The notes below the pieces were generated by a model. That model was not told where the DNA came from, made no database searches, and saw only the letters and a list, made by a program, of their open reading frames with translations. A stretch of 64,000 nt of DNA from Whitmania pigra (Eukaryota > Annelida > Clitellata > Hirudinida > Haemopidae): positions 258,501 through 322,500 of the forward strand of contig JAJTWR010000011.1 in NCBI GenBank assembly GCA_021613335.1, given 5' to 3'. Positions 1 to 12,927 of this stretch are shown here, in pieces. The first letter of the stretch is position 1. Every line of letters starts with the position of its first letter. The translations under genes were made by a program, and so were the position numbers.

Positions 1-1513
1 AAATAAATATGAGGGTATGACCGTGACCAATTGGCAATTGATTTTTTGGTGATTTTAAGGTTTAGCTAAAAAGTTACACTGACTGTAACAGCAGACTCAG
101 ACATTTGTTCAGTTGTCAGAGTATTAAAGGTAACAAGGCTGGGTGAAACCAGAAATTCTACAAAGAAGGATAGGAAACGTAATTCGATCTACTAGCATTG
201 CGATCGTAATTATCAGTGGCTAGTCAGTTCCCACAAAATGCACCTTCGTTAAATAAGTCTCACCAGAAAATATAGTAATCATCGTATGTAGATGTAATGT
301 ATAGGAACAGTATACAATGATAACCGTCGTGTTAATTAATAAATTAATTATTGATGCGGCAATCAATAAATTAATTATAATAAATCATGATTACAAAATG
401 GACGAATGATGACGACCCCGAGAACGATTGTAGGACAACGTCGATGCCAACATGAACAACTGGACATTTTGATCTGATTTCAAAAAATATTTCAAAAAAA
501 AATATTTCGTTTTCTTACTTCGTCTTCGGTTTAAACATAAAATGAATTAATTAAATGAATGTAAACATTTTAAACATGATATTAAAAACAAAGTTTAGAT
601 AAGAAATTTACATTTTGAGTGAAACAATACACCGAAAGGGAAAAATCGAACGAATGACTTTTTACTAATTAACAACTAACAATCGACAAGAGAACTCAAA
701 TCCAGCCACAACTACTCTGTATTCGTCATCAGCTATTATTGCCCCGACATGGATGGTTTGACGATTTCCACGTCCACTGAACAAATTGGCAACAATCGAC
801 AAGTGAGTGTCGGAAACTCGACGACAACGAACGTCACAATTTATGGACATTATAATTATGCTCATTATTTGCTAATTATGCTAATCATGACAATTTCCAT
901 GCAAAACATGGCAGCAATCTTTGGCAGAAATCTTTTAGCACGAAATGTTGAAATGTTGAAGAAGTTTAGAAACAAAACAAATAACCTTCACCTCACAACG
1001 TATCAGCTCATTAATGACCAACCATTTAGCAAAAACATCAATGAACCTCATTGGTAGATAATGATAATGACTTTCCTAACAACGAGAGTAAACTGAGAAG
1101 CAAATGTAAATGATTTCAAGGAGCATTCAATTCTAAGAAAGAGAACAGATGGTGACTCAAGAAGGATTACGAACAACATGCAGTTTGACAAATAGATTTT
1201 GAATGTAGCAGGATTGAATACAGGCATCAATATCCACCAGAATCATATTCCTTCGGTTTCCTATAGAAATAACATAATAACATAATACGTGCGATACTGA
1301 AACCCACTAGGCATTAGGCATCGCAACGACTCGACCAACGTCCGCTCAACTAAATCTCCCTCGCCATCGACGAACAAAACGAAAATAAACCGCAGGCCGA
1401 AATGTTTTGCCTTTTTTAAGTCTGCATTAACTTTTGAATACTAATAAGCACTGGGCCGTAATGTTGTTATTGCCATCTCCCCACCACGCTCCAATGATCA
1501 CGATGACCGAAAT

Positions 1514-1544
<31 letters not shown>

Positions 1545-1579
1545 AGCTTCAATCACTTCAATCACTTCAATAGCTTCAA
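1..1579. other. 3' flank, no supported gene
   Basis: AT-rich sequence downstream of the minus-strand PARG/AKAP-like gene. It holds short ORFs on both strands around 665-1057, but none has family resemblance or a convincing splice frame. A small ATC/AGC run lies at 1510-1550. Part of 1-1579 is presumably the 3' UTR of the neighbouring gene. Nothing else is recognised. Confidence 0.5.
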
Positions 1580-3794
1580 TCACTTCAATCTCCTGAGCAG
1601 CAGAAAATCAATCAGACCCTCCATGACCCTGCCCTTCGTCTGGTCCACTCGGGTGGAACACCACAGAAGCAGTTCCGAGAAGAGCGTTCCGACCGACCAA
1701 TCGCGGGACAACACGACCTCGGACAGAAGGGAAAGCTGCAGGGAAAGGAGGAAAAAATGAAAAAAAATATTTTCAGTGAATAATCTACAATTTTTAGAAC
1801 TTTAAAAGTTATGAAAAAAAATATTTTCAGTGAATAATCTAGAATTTTAAGAACTTTAAAAGTTATGAAAAAAAATATTTTGAGTAAATAATCTACAATT
1901 TTAAGAACTTTACAAGTTTTAACCAGTTTTTAAACTGATCTTCAGGCAGTTTGTAATGCAATTGCACGCACATTTGCTCGAATTCATGCGAGACTTAATG
2001 AAATCAAAATGAGTTAAACGAAATATAATTCACCAAGTAATCTAAATAAATAAAAGCAAATATATTATGAAATAACTTTCATCGAGCAATTTATAATTTA
2101 ATTTATAATTTAATCCAATTTGAAACAAAATCAACAAACCCTGCTGGTCTGCAAATTGCCGTGAGAGCAGTAAACTAACGACGGCAGGCCCATGTACGAG
2201 GCACACAGCCAGTACAGGAGGGCTTGGATTTCGGGGTCGTCTCCGTAGATACCCGCCCTGTAGTGACCAATCAGGACCGGATCTCCAAGCCCTTGTATGC
2301 CGATGGACTGAAAATTTGCAGTAATAAATCAACAGATAAGTGCTTCTGTTTCGAGTAAAAATTGGTCTAGCCCTAGCCCTAGATCAATGAAGAATTCATT
2401 CGTGCCAACAGAATCGTTGAGAAAATTTGTCGGCTTATTATTTTGCATCAAATTTTATTACAAACTAATCAGAGAATGTCCTAATAATCTTCCTTATGAA
2501 ATGTACTATTATTGTTAGGCCAGTCCATAATGTCCATATGTTGGTCACAACTTATCCTATTGCTATTGTTAAGGTTACTATGGCTACCAAACGTGAGCCG
2601 TAAAGAATTCCATTCAAATCTTCCAAATTGGCCCAACCCAAACTTAGCTGAGTAATTTGTTCTTGAGCAAGCAAGCAAGCTAATCACTCACATCATCCTT
2701 GCCAGAAGCGTGGGCTTTCTCACCCAAAGCTCCGCAGGGTACTCTGCCGGCGAGCGCAGGGGGTGCCACGGTCCTCCTTTCGAGGTCGATCATCACTCCC
2801 TCCAGGATGCATTGGACGAGATTGAGGGAATAATCTTCAACTGTCGCTTGCCACGTCGGAGGTCCGCAGCCGAGCGACGGCAGAGAAGCAGTCGTTTGGT
2901 TGTCGAAGAGCTGGCAGATCGCAGTCCGGAAGATCTCCACCAAGAAACGCTCGGCGTAATCATCGAAGGGACCGTCCCCGGCAGTCCCCGAAAACCACCT
3001 GGAGCAGACGGCGGCTATTTCTCCCTCCCGCGACCTTCTCGACCTGTCGACTTGCAGGGCACCGTCGTTCGTCCGTTCGACGTCCGTCGACTGACCGCAC
3101 GTCGAACCTTCGCCCGAGGTGAACGTGATCCGCCCGGGACTGTTGATGCAGCTGCGGACGAGAAGATCTTCGAAGTCCGAAAGAACGGGGTCCCTGAATC
3201 CCGACGAGAGACTCCGACCGATGGTCATGGGCCTCGACGACCCCCTCCCCTCGCCTCTGCCGGAGAACACCTCTAGGGTCGAACCCTCCCTCGCAGATCG
3301 GGCAGTCTCGGCTTCGTCCTCGTCGTCTTCCTCGAAATCTTCAAAGTCGTCTTCCTCCTCGAAGCAGATCGATCCGGTGCATACGTGCCTCTTGTCTCCT
3401 TCCTTCTTGCTATAAACTTTCAACTGCCTCTCGTCGACAAAGAAGCCTCGTCTTTTCGGTTCCGCTTTCGAAACCCGAGAAGTCCTGCGGGATTCGTCCC
3501 GACGACCGATAATTTGGAAGGCCTCGCCGAAGACCCCCTCGACGAAGTCGCCAGCAAATTCCTCCAAAGACTTTGGGGTTTCATAAGGTACGGAGGCCGG
3601 GCCTCCGTCGGTTTTCCCCATTTCCGAGAACACGGACGCAATTATCATTTTGGAGGTGACGTCTGCAAACTTCTCAATGAAACTTCCAAATCTGGTGCAC
3701 GTACCGCTAGGTTTTCTGCGGTAGATCTGGAATTATTAATTATTATTATTATTATTAAAACTCGGGTGTAACTTGTAAGATATGAGAGAGTAAT

Positions 3795-3827
<33 letters not shown>

Positions 3828-6800
3828 CAAAGATAATGACAAACGTATAAATAATTAATATGCTAAATGCCCGATATCTAGGATGTTTTTATGCAGCTTT
3901 AACGACGTTGATGTTAACACATAACTATGTTAAAAATGTTTTAATAATAAATACTTCGATTAATTACTAAGGATCCTTCAGGTTAATTGAGATGTAATGA
4001 ATTCTCACCTCTTTGGATCTGAAGTTGAACAGGTCTGCACTGTGCCCTCGTCTCAGAAACTTTGGGGGTCCGAGAAGAGCCCTTTCGTGCTGAAGATCCT
4101 GAGTTCGAATCCTCCTCCGTTCCGATTCCTTGGCGGCCATCCTAGCAATCTCCTCCCTGGAATCCTGTGCCACCTGATTGATCAAGTTGTCGGTGAAATT
4201 GTCGATCGCCATCATCGGCAAGTCGAGGCTGGCGTACTTGACCGGGGTCGGCCTGAGTGCGTCGGAGGGCTGGTCCCTCACGAACCGCCTCAGGGACCTC
4301 TGCGACGTGAACTGTCGACATCTTCCGTGCTCCTCGGGCTTTGTCTTCTCCTTGACTTGAGTCGACTTTCCCTGTTCTTCCATCAGTCCCGACGTTTCTT
4401 CCTCGATCACGGAGGTCTTGATGCTGCTCCGTTTTTGGAAGGAGTCAAAGTATTCCTCCATTTCGGAGCTGTAGTCCGTCGAGCTTCGTTTTCCGCCTGA
4501 AATCGGTCAGATTTTTATGTGATGATGGCAAAGCACTGAGTAAAAGTAAACTGCAATATAAAAATATATAAAATATATATTAAATAAATATATGTACATA
4601 TACATATATTCAATAAACATATTAAATAAATCCCCCTTTAAACGTGAATAAAAATAAAGTCAAATATAAAGAAATGATAAATCACCAAGACAAATGCTAA
4701 TTTTGTAAAAATACATATTCATGACTAATTTAATTGAACGACTTAAAAGTCTCTCACTACTGCCGCTACTGCTAGTGGTACTGAAGCCACTCCTCTGCGA
4801 TGCGTCACTCATGGCAGAGCTCCGCCTCCTGGAATAGGCTCCTCCCTCCTCTGACAGCTGGTAACTGAGGCCAGAACTTCTCCTGCTTACTGAATGGAGT
4901 CCGGAACTCCTTCGCCTGCTGAATATTCATGATGTTTCGATGAATGCATTTTTAAAACCTCGGTAAGGTTTCTCAGCACACACAAAACCAATTTAATCAA
5001 ATGCCGGACTAATAAATCTGCTAAATCAATTATTTAACCATCAGCTAACCAATTAACTAAATAAATAAATACTAAGTTAAGTAAGTGAATAATAGCAGTC
5101 CCCACTCTCAGCGAAATCTTACTAAATCATTTCCATAGAATTCAATAATCACGATGCTGACACTGATGCGATCTGGTAGCTCCGAAAACTTTCACAAAAA
5201 CAAAACCAATTGAAGCCAACCAAACACTTTGAAACCTTCCAGTTTCGGTAACTTCTTCGCCCCCAGCCACGGCCGCACCGCTACCCCCTGCGGCACTCGC
5301 CAACGACCCGGAAGAAGCAGAGGACATCTGGTTCGAACTCTCGAGCTCGAAAGACATGGTTCGCCTCGTCCAGTCGACGGAGCCGCTCGACCAGGTGGAA
5401 GATTGGGACCTCCAGGGCTGAGCCCTTTTACTCCCTGAAGACCTGAGCGAGGAGAAGGACGGCGGACGGCTATCTGTGGAAGTGACCCCCATTCCGTTAC
5501 TGCTGCACGCTGGAATGGAGGAAAAGTTGTTCGTGCGAGTAAAGAATTAGTAAAGGTTGAACTTTATTTAATGGTGCTAGCATCGATGATGTTATTTATT
5601 CGGGATGCTGTTTCAAGTAACTTCATAATTATTATGATTGTGATAATTGCTTCAACAATATGGCTCTAAATCATGCTGTCCAATGAGAGCAGGGGAGTGT
5701 ATAGCCGATAGGCTATCACAATGGAGCATGTACATTTATTGCTTACATTATTAAAAGCTATTCACAAATGAAATAGCACCTCCTTAATACTAATAATTAA
5801 TTAATAAAATACAGCTTCTGAAGCAAGCCAATAAACAAGCCAACAATTAGGTCTTCTAAATAAAACTTCTGCTATTTGGGAAACAAAGGGCTACCCTAGG
5901 GAAACCCTAACACCAATAAATGAAATCATTGATCATAAATAAATAAATCAATCAATCAATAAATCAATCAATCGATGCAAACTATTTAAAGATCAAGCCA
6001 TTTAACATTCAAACCCTCATTGGTCGACGTCATCGGCCTATCCTGTTCGATTTCCATCCTCGAGGAAAGATCTCTGTTCTCGTCATCATCGTCGTCGTCG
6101 TCCTCCTCCTCCTCCTCAAACCTGGACTTGTCCATGGAAAGTTGCTGGAAGGCCGACAGGATCTTGCCCGACATTCGGACGACGGTTTTGTGTCGGTACA
6201 TGAAGCTCTTGTGTTCGTGCGAAGCGTGCGGAAGGACCGAACAGCAGATGGTGGAACGGTCGAACGACTGCACCTTATTACGATTGATGTTGCAAGAATC
6301 AATGATTGCCGACGATTGCGACGACGAAGAAATTTTAAGTTACGTCTGTTTGAAGTTCTGCATCATGAATGAATTATGATTTGCAATATTTCGATTATTT
6401 ATTTTATTTTAAGGTTTAAAAATCTGTTCGTTGGTAGTTGCTTTGAAATACAATTTGCTGACTATATAGCCAAAAAGTAAGAAATACCACATAAATGGCA
6501 ATGTTTGAGTAAAATTATCACCACAAACCAATCCTAGGCACCCAACAGAAACACAAAGTGATTCGAACATCAGCACGCTTGACACGACAACAAGCCGATC
6601 GATCACCTGAGATTTCCGGATTGTTCCGGCCGAGTGCAGACCGGATGGTGAAGGTCGAGGGGGGAAGGTGGTGAACCGGGTGGCTCCCCGCACCACGATG
6701 ACCTCGTTGTCGACGTGAAGATCGAAGAACACCATTGCCGAGATGAGCTCGGGATTTTCGACGAAACAGATTTCCATCTGAAGAAATTTCGGTTTTTGTA

Positions 6801-9800
6801 CGTGCACGTAATGTACGTAACATTTCGAATGTTCGAACGGTACATGTCGTTTTAATATAAATAAAACTGATCGATGTTGCTATAGATTACGATCTATCAA
6901 CATATTATTGTTATTGTTATTATTAAGTGCACGTAATACGCAATATTTTGAATGTTCGACTAGCTATTATGGTTATGATATAAATAACATGGTAAAAACA
7001 ACACTGATCACTGACAATGTTGCTCTAGATTATTGACTGAGTAAATATCGCTTAACCATGTAAAAATATTTTCTACGAAGAGAAGCAGTAAAAAACACAG
7101 GATAAGCAAAAACTCATTATCGTCATCGCCACTGTACTCATTTACTTCAACGAAATTAGTATTCATCATCATCATCATCATCACCAACATGATCATAATC
7201 ATCATCACAACATGATCATCATCATCATCACAACCTCATCGACTCCATTGCCAAGGACACGAGATCCAAACGCCTCTTCTCCAAAGAAAATCTGTGATGG
7301 AAAGATGAATGACATAAATGAATGAAATATTACACATTCATTATCATAATCAAGTCATCATCGTCCTCATCATCATCATCATCATTATCACCATGATTAT
7401 GATAATCATTATAGACAAATCGTCTCGTCACCAGGTGGCCATTCTTGTTGTGTCTGACTTTTTCGACCTCCGAACTGACGACCCGAAGGTGACACAGAGG
7501 TTGCTGTGAGTTCAGCCAGGTCTCGAGCACTGGAATGTTCTTAAGAATCTGGAGATGATGATGATGATGATGATGATGGTGATAATGATGACAACAACAA
7601 TTGCACTGACGGCTTCAAATATTTTTTGAAATAAAAATAGTAACAAACCTTCAACAGCAATAATGGTTATAATAAAAATTATAACACTAACAGAAATTAT
7701 TAATTATTATTAATTACTATATTATTATATTATTTTAATTATTTAATTATTATTAATTATTATTATTATTATTATTATTATTATCATTAACATTATTATT
7801 ATTAGTAGTATTATTATTATTTTTAATCTTATTCTAAACCAACCTACCTGCCTTACAAAGACAATCTCCTCCGAGCCATCGACCAAATGCTTGGACATGA
7901 GTTCGTAATACTGGAAGATGCAGTCCAGCTTTTGGAGACTGATGTCAGAGTACTGGCCATTGCTAATAAAACATGCATGCTTAATATTAATAATAATTAG
8001 TATGCATGTTTATTAATAATAATAATTACTATGCATGTTTATTATTATTAATAATAATAATTATACATGTTTATTATTAAACATTTTATGCTAATAACAT
8101 TAATCCGATGAGAACCTTGCTTTAACAACGACATTATGTTACAATCGCCGTCATTAATAATTACTGTCACTATTGTCATGACATGACGCACAATAATTTT
8201 GACGAACGGCAATATAATTTCTTAATACTAACCTCTAAATAACCATGTTTATTACTCAAAATTACTTTATTATTGATTACATTTCTAGAACATTGAAACG
8301 CAACTATATTCATCAATGACAATAGGACGTCAGTTAGCGGGTGATTTTTTTCCCTTATGTCGTTCCTTTTTTTCCTTTCGGTATTTCCAACTTGTCTTGT
8401 TTTGTGTTTCAATAATAAAAGGAAAAAAAGGAAAAAAAAAAACTAGTCGAACGTATTCAACGTCTTAACAACATAACAACATTATACTTTTGTGTTGCAC
8501 AAATGACTAAAAGTTTATGTTTCAGTTTGCTTGGTTTACCAACCAGGCAATCTCGTTGTAGAGGCCCTCGAAGGTGAAGGACCTTCCCCTCGAGGTCGAA
8601 GGGAGGTTTTGATCGGGGACGATGCACAGCAACGAGCAGGCCAGTAGGGAGCAGGCGCATGCCCTCGTCAGAACGATGGTTGTGTCTCCATCTGGGATTG
8701 GAATGAGAATTAAACGGAACGTTTGAACGATTCATGAATGCTTTCCGAATAAATATAAGTGTGTTATATCTAACAATACTTACAATGACTTTACAAGATG
8801 CTGATTACTACTGAGATCTTCTCAGGCAATCAAAATACATATTCGTTAAGCAATTAAACAGTATGGCAATAAGATAAACAATTAACATGTACTAACTGAA
8901 AATCAAAAATAACTAGTTTATTAATTAATCCGGCGAAACGAGGATGAGATGAATTCCCACCTGGCACCACGAAGTCGCATTCCGCACTAAATGTCTCGAT
9001 CTGGAGTGCCCTCTCGACCAAGAACGGCAGGATCTCGTTCAGATATCTCTGCCTGGAATCTACAGGCAGGTAGCAGTTCAGGTAGATGGAAAGGCCTAGG
9101 AAGACACTTGGTGACTTGTGCTGAAGGGAAAGCAGAAAGGAAAAACAAAATCAATAATTAGTTAATAATTAGCTAATTAATCCAAGACAACTGAAATGAT
9201 CATTCCATCCGCTGACTATTAAATAAGCTGATTACTTAACTTGCTGTTCAAAAATAATGATTGGCTCTCAATAATTGTCTCTTTAAATCAGTTTGATGTC
9301 TTAATTTTTTGGTCCTGGTACTTTTTCAAATTTATCTAAAAAATTTCATCAAGTTCAAACACTAATCACTACACTAAGAGGAGGAGGTAAGATTAGAAAT
9401 TAATCATTTAGGTAAGGATATAGACAGAGTAAGAGTTCTGAAATGTGTTTATGCCAATGCTAGAAGTATAGTTAGTAAGACTAAAAGGACAGAACTCGAG
9501 CTAATTGTCGATACGGAGGAGCCAGATATAATTGGCATTACTGAGTCTTGGGCAAAAGAAAGTATTCAAAACTCTGAGCTAGCAATTGATGGCTATGAGA
9601 TGTTAAGGAAAGACAGAGAGGGACAGAAAGAAAATGGACATGGAGCAGGAGGGGTATTAATTTATATTAAGAATTATATCAAAGTAATAGAAAGAAAGGA
9701 ATTTCAAAATGAAAACTTTAAAGAGAGTTTATGGTGTGATATTTACATAGGTAAATTCAAACTTCTTTTAGGGGTTTGCTACAGGCCACCAAATTTTAAA

Positions 9801-12800
9801 GAGGATACTGGACTAAATGAGATATTATACAAAGCCAGTAAGGAATTTATGCTAGTAATGGGTGACTTTAACTACCATATTAACTGGAACACTTTAGAAG
9901 GAGAAAGACCTGAGGATATAAACTTTATAAATGTAACAAATGATAACTTCTTATTCCAGCACATCACTGATCCCACAAGAGGTAAAAACACATTAGATTT
10001 GATATTATCAACAGATGAGAACTTAGTGGAAGGCCTAACAGTTGGTGAACACTTTGGAACAAGTGATCATCAAGTTGTCAGATGGAACATTTATTTAGAC
10101 AACGAGGATTTAAAAAAAGAGAACCTAGATTCTAAAAACTTTTTTAAGGCTGACTATGATAAAATACGGAATGAGTTAGAGAAAACAAACCTAGCTAAAA
10201 AAATAGAATCTGCTAATGTAGAAGAAGCTTGGGCAATAATCAAGAAAGAGCTAAATCTAGTTGTAGATAAATATATCCCAAGCAGAGGCAGAACTCAGAA
10301 AAGACAGCCATGGCTTACGAAGGAGGTCATCAAATGCAAAAGAGCTAAGTATAAAGCATGAAGAAGAATTACGAGAAATGACAAAAATAAATTCTGGAGA
10401 GGAAGAGGAAAGAGAGCTTAAGGATTTAAAACAAAAATATCAGAAACAAAGGAATGCATCAAACATAATTAATAAAAAAGCATTACTAGAATATGAGAAC
10501 AAATTAGCAAAGAATGTTAAAAGCGATAGCAAGAGCTTTTTCAGATACGTTAGATGTAAACAAAAAGTAAGGGACAAAATTGGACCATTACAAAATAGTG
10601 AGGGGCAAACAGTTGATTCAGTAGAGGAAACAGCCAATATATTAAATAGCTACTTCAGTTCAGTTTTTACTAAAGAAACATAGGGAATATACCAGAACTG
10701 CCAAGGAGAATCCAACAGATTGAGATAAAGTTAGATACAGTAAACTTCTCAAAAACAGGGGTAATTAAGCAACTGGAAAATTTGAAAGTAGACAAGAGCC
10801 CTGGAATAGACAACCTACATCCTACCTAAACTACTATGAGACAAGAACAGCTATAGGAGAAGCATTGGCAATCTTATTTGTCAAATCGTTTGATTCAGGA
10901 ACAATACCAAGAGATTGGAAAGATGCAATAGTAGTTCCTCTATTCAAAAAGGGAAGTAGGGGTTTGCCATCCAACTACAGGCCAGTAAGCTTAACTTCTA
11001 TAGTTTGCAAGGTAATGGAAAGAATGATCAAAGAGGCTGTATCAACTTTTTTTGGAAGAAACGATGTGATTGGAAAGAGCCAACATGGTTTTACTAAGAA
11101 CAGATCGTGTCTTACCAACCTACTTGAGTTTTTTGTGAGAAATTTATGAATGGGTTGATCATGACAAGGCTGTAGATGTAGTGTACCTAGACTTCGCAAA
11201 AGCATTTGACAAGGTGCCCCATCAAAGGCTTCAAAAAAAGCTCGGTGCATGTGGGATTGAAGGCAAACTATTACATTGGTTTACAAACTGGTTGACAGAT
11301 AGGAGACAGAAGGTAGGCATAGGAGGAATTTATTCAGAGTGGCAACCAGTACTTAGCGGCGTCCCACAAGGATCGGTGCTTGGACCTGTACTGTTCTGCA
11401 TATATATAAATGATCTGGATGATGGCATAAGATCTAAGTTATCTAAGTTTGCTGACGACACTAAAGTAGCAAGAAGTGTCAGCAAGCAAGAAGATGTAGA
11501 TACACTTCAGGAAGATCTTAACAAGTTATTCAAATGGGCAGAAGATTGGCAGATGCTTTTCAACGTAAGCAAATGCTCCATTATGCATATGGGATGCAAA
11601 AACACGAAAGTCGAATATGCATTTGGAGGAAGCATTCTGAAGCAGTCAAATCAGGAAAGAGATATCGGGGGGTAATAATGCAGAACAATGGAAAAGCATC
11701 TCTACAGTGCATGGAAGTTGCTAAAAAATCAAACAGAGTACTTGGAATGATAAAGAGAACAGTAGTAAGCAGGAACAAGGATGTAATACTGAGATTGTAT
11801 AAGGCATTAGTAGGCCACACCTTGAGTACTGTGTGCAAGTATGGAACCCTCATTTGAGGAAGGATGTAGAGATGTTGGAAAGAGTACAAAGAAGGGCAAC
11901 CAGGATGATAGATGGTTTTGGAAAGCTTAGTTACGAGGAAAGATTAAATAGATGTAAATTAACGACTCTGGAAAAGAGAAGAAATAGAGGGGACCTCATC
12001 GAGGCATTCAAAATTTATCGGGAAGGGAAGGCCTTTTGCCTGAACAGTTTTTCGAAGCCACAAAAAGTGTTTCTACTAGAGGGCACGATTGTAAATTATA
12101 CAGGAAGGCTTCGGGAAACTTGAAAAACAATTATTTCAGTTCAAGGGTGGTTTCCTTATGGAATAAACTAGATAAGGAAACCATCCATGCTGACACAATA
12201 GATAAATTCAAAATATTTAAGTAAATTCGGATATTAGGACTAAAAAGAGTGGTTATTACACAGATCCAGGTCTTCTTAACCACTATAAATAATTGTAATT
12301 GTAATTGTAATTGTAATTGTAATTGTAATCAGAATTTTTGAAGTTCGGAAAGATTATGCTGCACCTAAAAATCTAATATGACAAAATATAACCTAATTTA
12401 TGCAAAAACTTGTTTGCATAAGAACAGCAAACCTGGGCTTCTAATTAAATCACTGTTTGAACTGGTTTTGTCAAATTGAGTTTTGTTTTGGCAGGCTAGA
12501 ATGATCAAGTTGTGGCAGATGCTCAAAAAGTTGAATATTAAAAACCAAAAAAATAATCAAAAAGTGCTCAAGCATCTTCAAGTTTTCAGTCTCAACTTTC
12601 ATCATCCTATTACAAAGACTCATACTAACTATTATTCAATATCCCACGCCATCAATAACAGAAATAATTCTTAAATAATCATAACGTGAACTGCCAGAAT
12701 TACTTTCGCTCCCCTTGCTCCATCATTTTCGTCAGAGCCACAACGATGAACGGCATTGAAGACCTTTTGCAAGCGATGTATCCAGGCTTCCATCGTTGAT

Positions 12801-12927
12801 GCTGACCTGGTCATTGCTAAGAGTTTCTTTACCTCCGGCCAAGCCGAAAGATCGCAGGGCAGACTGATCTTTCTGAATGTTTCCATGTGACAAGAGAGTT
12901 GGACGTTTTCCGCTAAATTGACAAATT
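1580..12927 (-). CDS. PARG-fold / A-kinase anchoring protein (AKAP11/SPHKAP-like), 14 visible exons
   Basis: Exons, 5' to 3': 12927-12704, 9120-8961, 8691-8540, 7952-7857, 7548-7432, 7291-7235, 6777-6607, 6273-6015, 5509-5236, 4918-4758 (acceptor could be 4915), 4496-4009, 3726-2692, 2307-2140, 1735-1580 (TGA). Every junction is GT-AG and phase-consistent, giving 1,172 codons; the true start lies upstream and is not identified. Residues about 1-410 follow the order of the PARG catalytic domain: a helical N-part, LTRACACSLLACSLL, then VLGNGVDEMEICF-VENPELI. Residues 410-1065 are a long Ser/Arg-rich and acidic insert with RRSS sites (4758-4918) and several amphipathic helices. The last two exons read DPEIQALLYWLCASYMGLP and DWSVGTLFSELLLWC, which fit both the C-terminal motif of PARG and the conserved C-terminus of AKAP11/SPHKAP. 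Inference: a scaffold anchoring protein kinase A, probably without glycohydrolase activity. The family call comes from memory of motifs, not from a search. Confidence 0.75.
6081..6117 (-). repeat. In-frame acidic triplet repeat inside an exon
   Basis: Within the 6015-6273 exon of the PARG/AKAP-like gene a GAG/GAC/GAT run encodes five Glu followed by seven Asp. It resembles the genome's abundant ATC/GAT microsatellites and probably arose by triplet expansion into coding sequence. Confidence 0.7.
9370..12330 (+). mobile_element. CR1-like non-LTR retrotransposon, copy 1, ORF2 disrupted
   Basis: This copy lies in an intron of the PARG/AKAP-like gene (between the exons ending at 12704 and starting at 9120), in the opposite orientation. 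It starts inside the endonuclease part (open frame from about 9376, YANARSI, then DIIGITESW) and runs through reverse transcriptase to the 3' UTR. It matches copy 2 (16162-18985) almost base for base. Its ORF is broken by single-base or two-base differences near 10360, 10680, 10827, 11137, 11664, 11813, 12016 and 12217. The order of motifs (endonuclease GDFNYH and SDHQ, RT YRPVSL, GVPQGSVLGP, FADD) fits the CR1 branch of the Jockey superfamily. The 3' end is an ATTGTA-type hexamer tail. The 5' boundary is approximate. Confidence 0.9.
12288..12330 (+). repeat. Hexamer tail (AATTGT)n of LINE copy 1
   Basis: Six to seven tandem copies of a TAATTG unit follow the LINE 3' UTR. Short tandem 3' tails of this kind are typical of CR1-clade elements, which lack poly(A). 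Copy 2 has a degenerate version at 18964-18990. Confidence 0.85.

Noticed and set aside
665..1057. Overlapping ORFs on both strands (66 and 102 codons) in a GC-richer patch
   Set aside because: No family resemblance, no signal peptide or domain pattern, and no supporting splice partners; overlap on both strands suggests chance.
2710..3771. Long plus-strand ORFs opposite the 2692-3726 exon
   Set aside because: They mirror the real minus-strand exon, which is in phase with its neighbours and carries the conserved motifs.
4085..4120. tRNA B-box-like GAGTTCGAATCC
   Set aside because: Lies within a coding exon of the PARG/AKAP gene (minus strand) and has no A box at the right distance.
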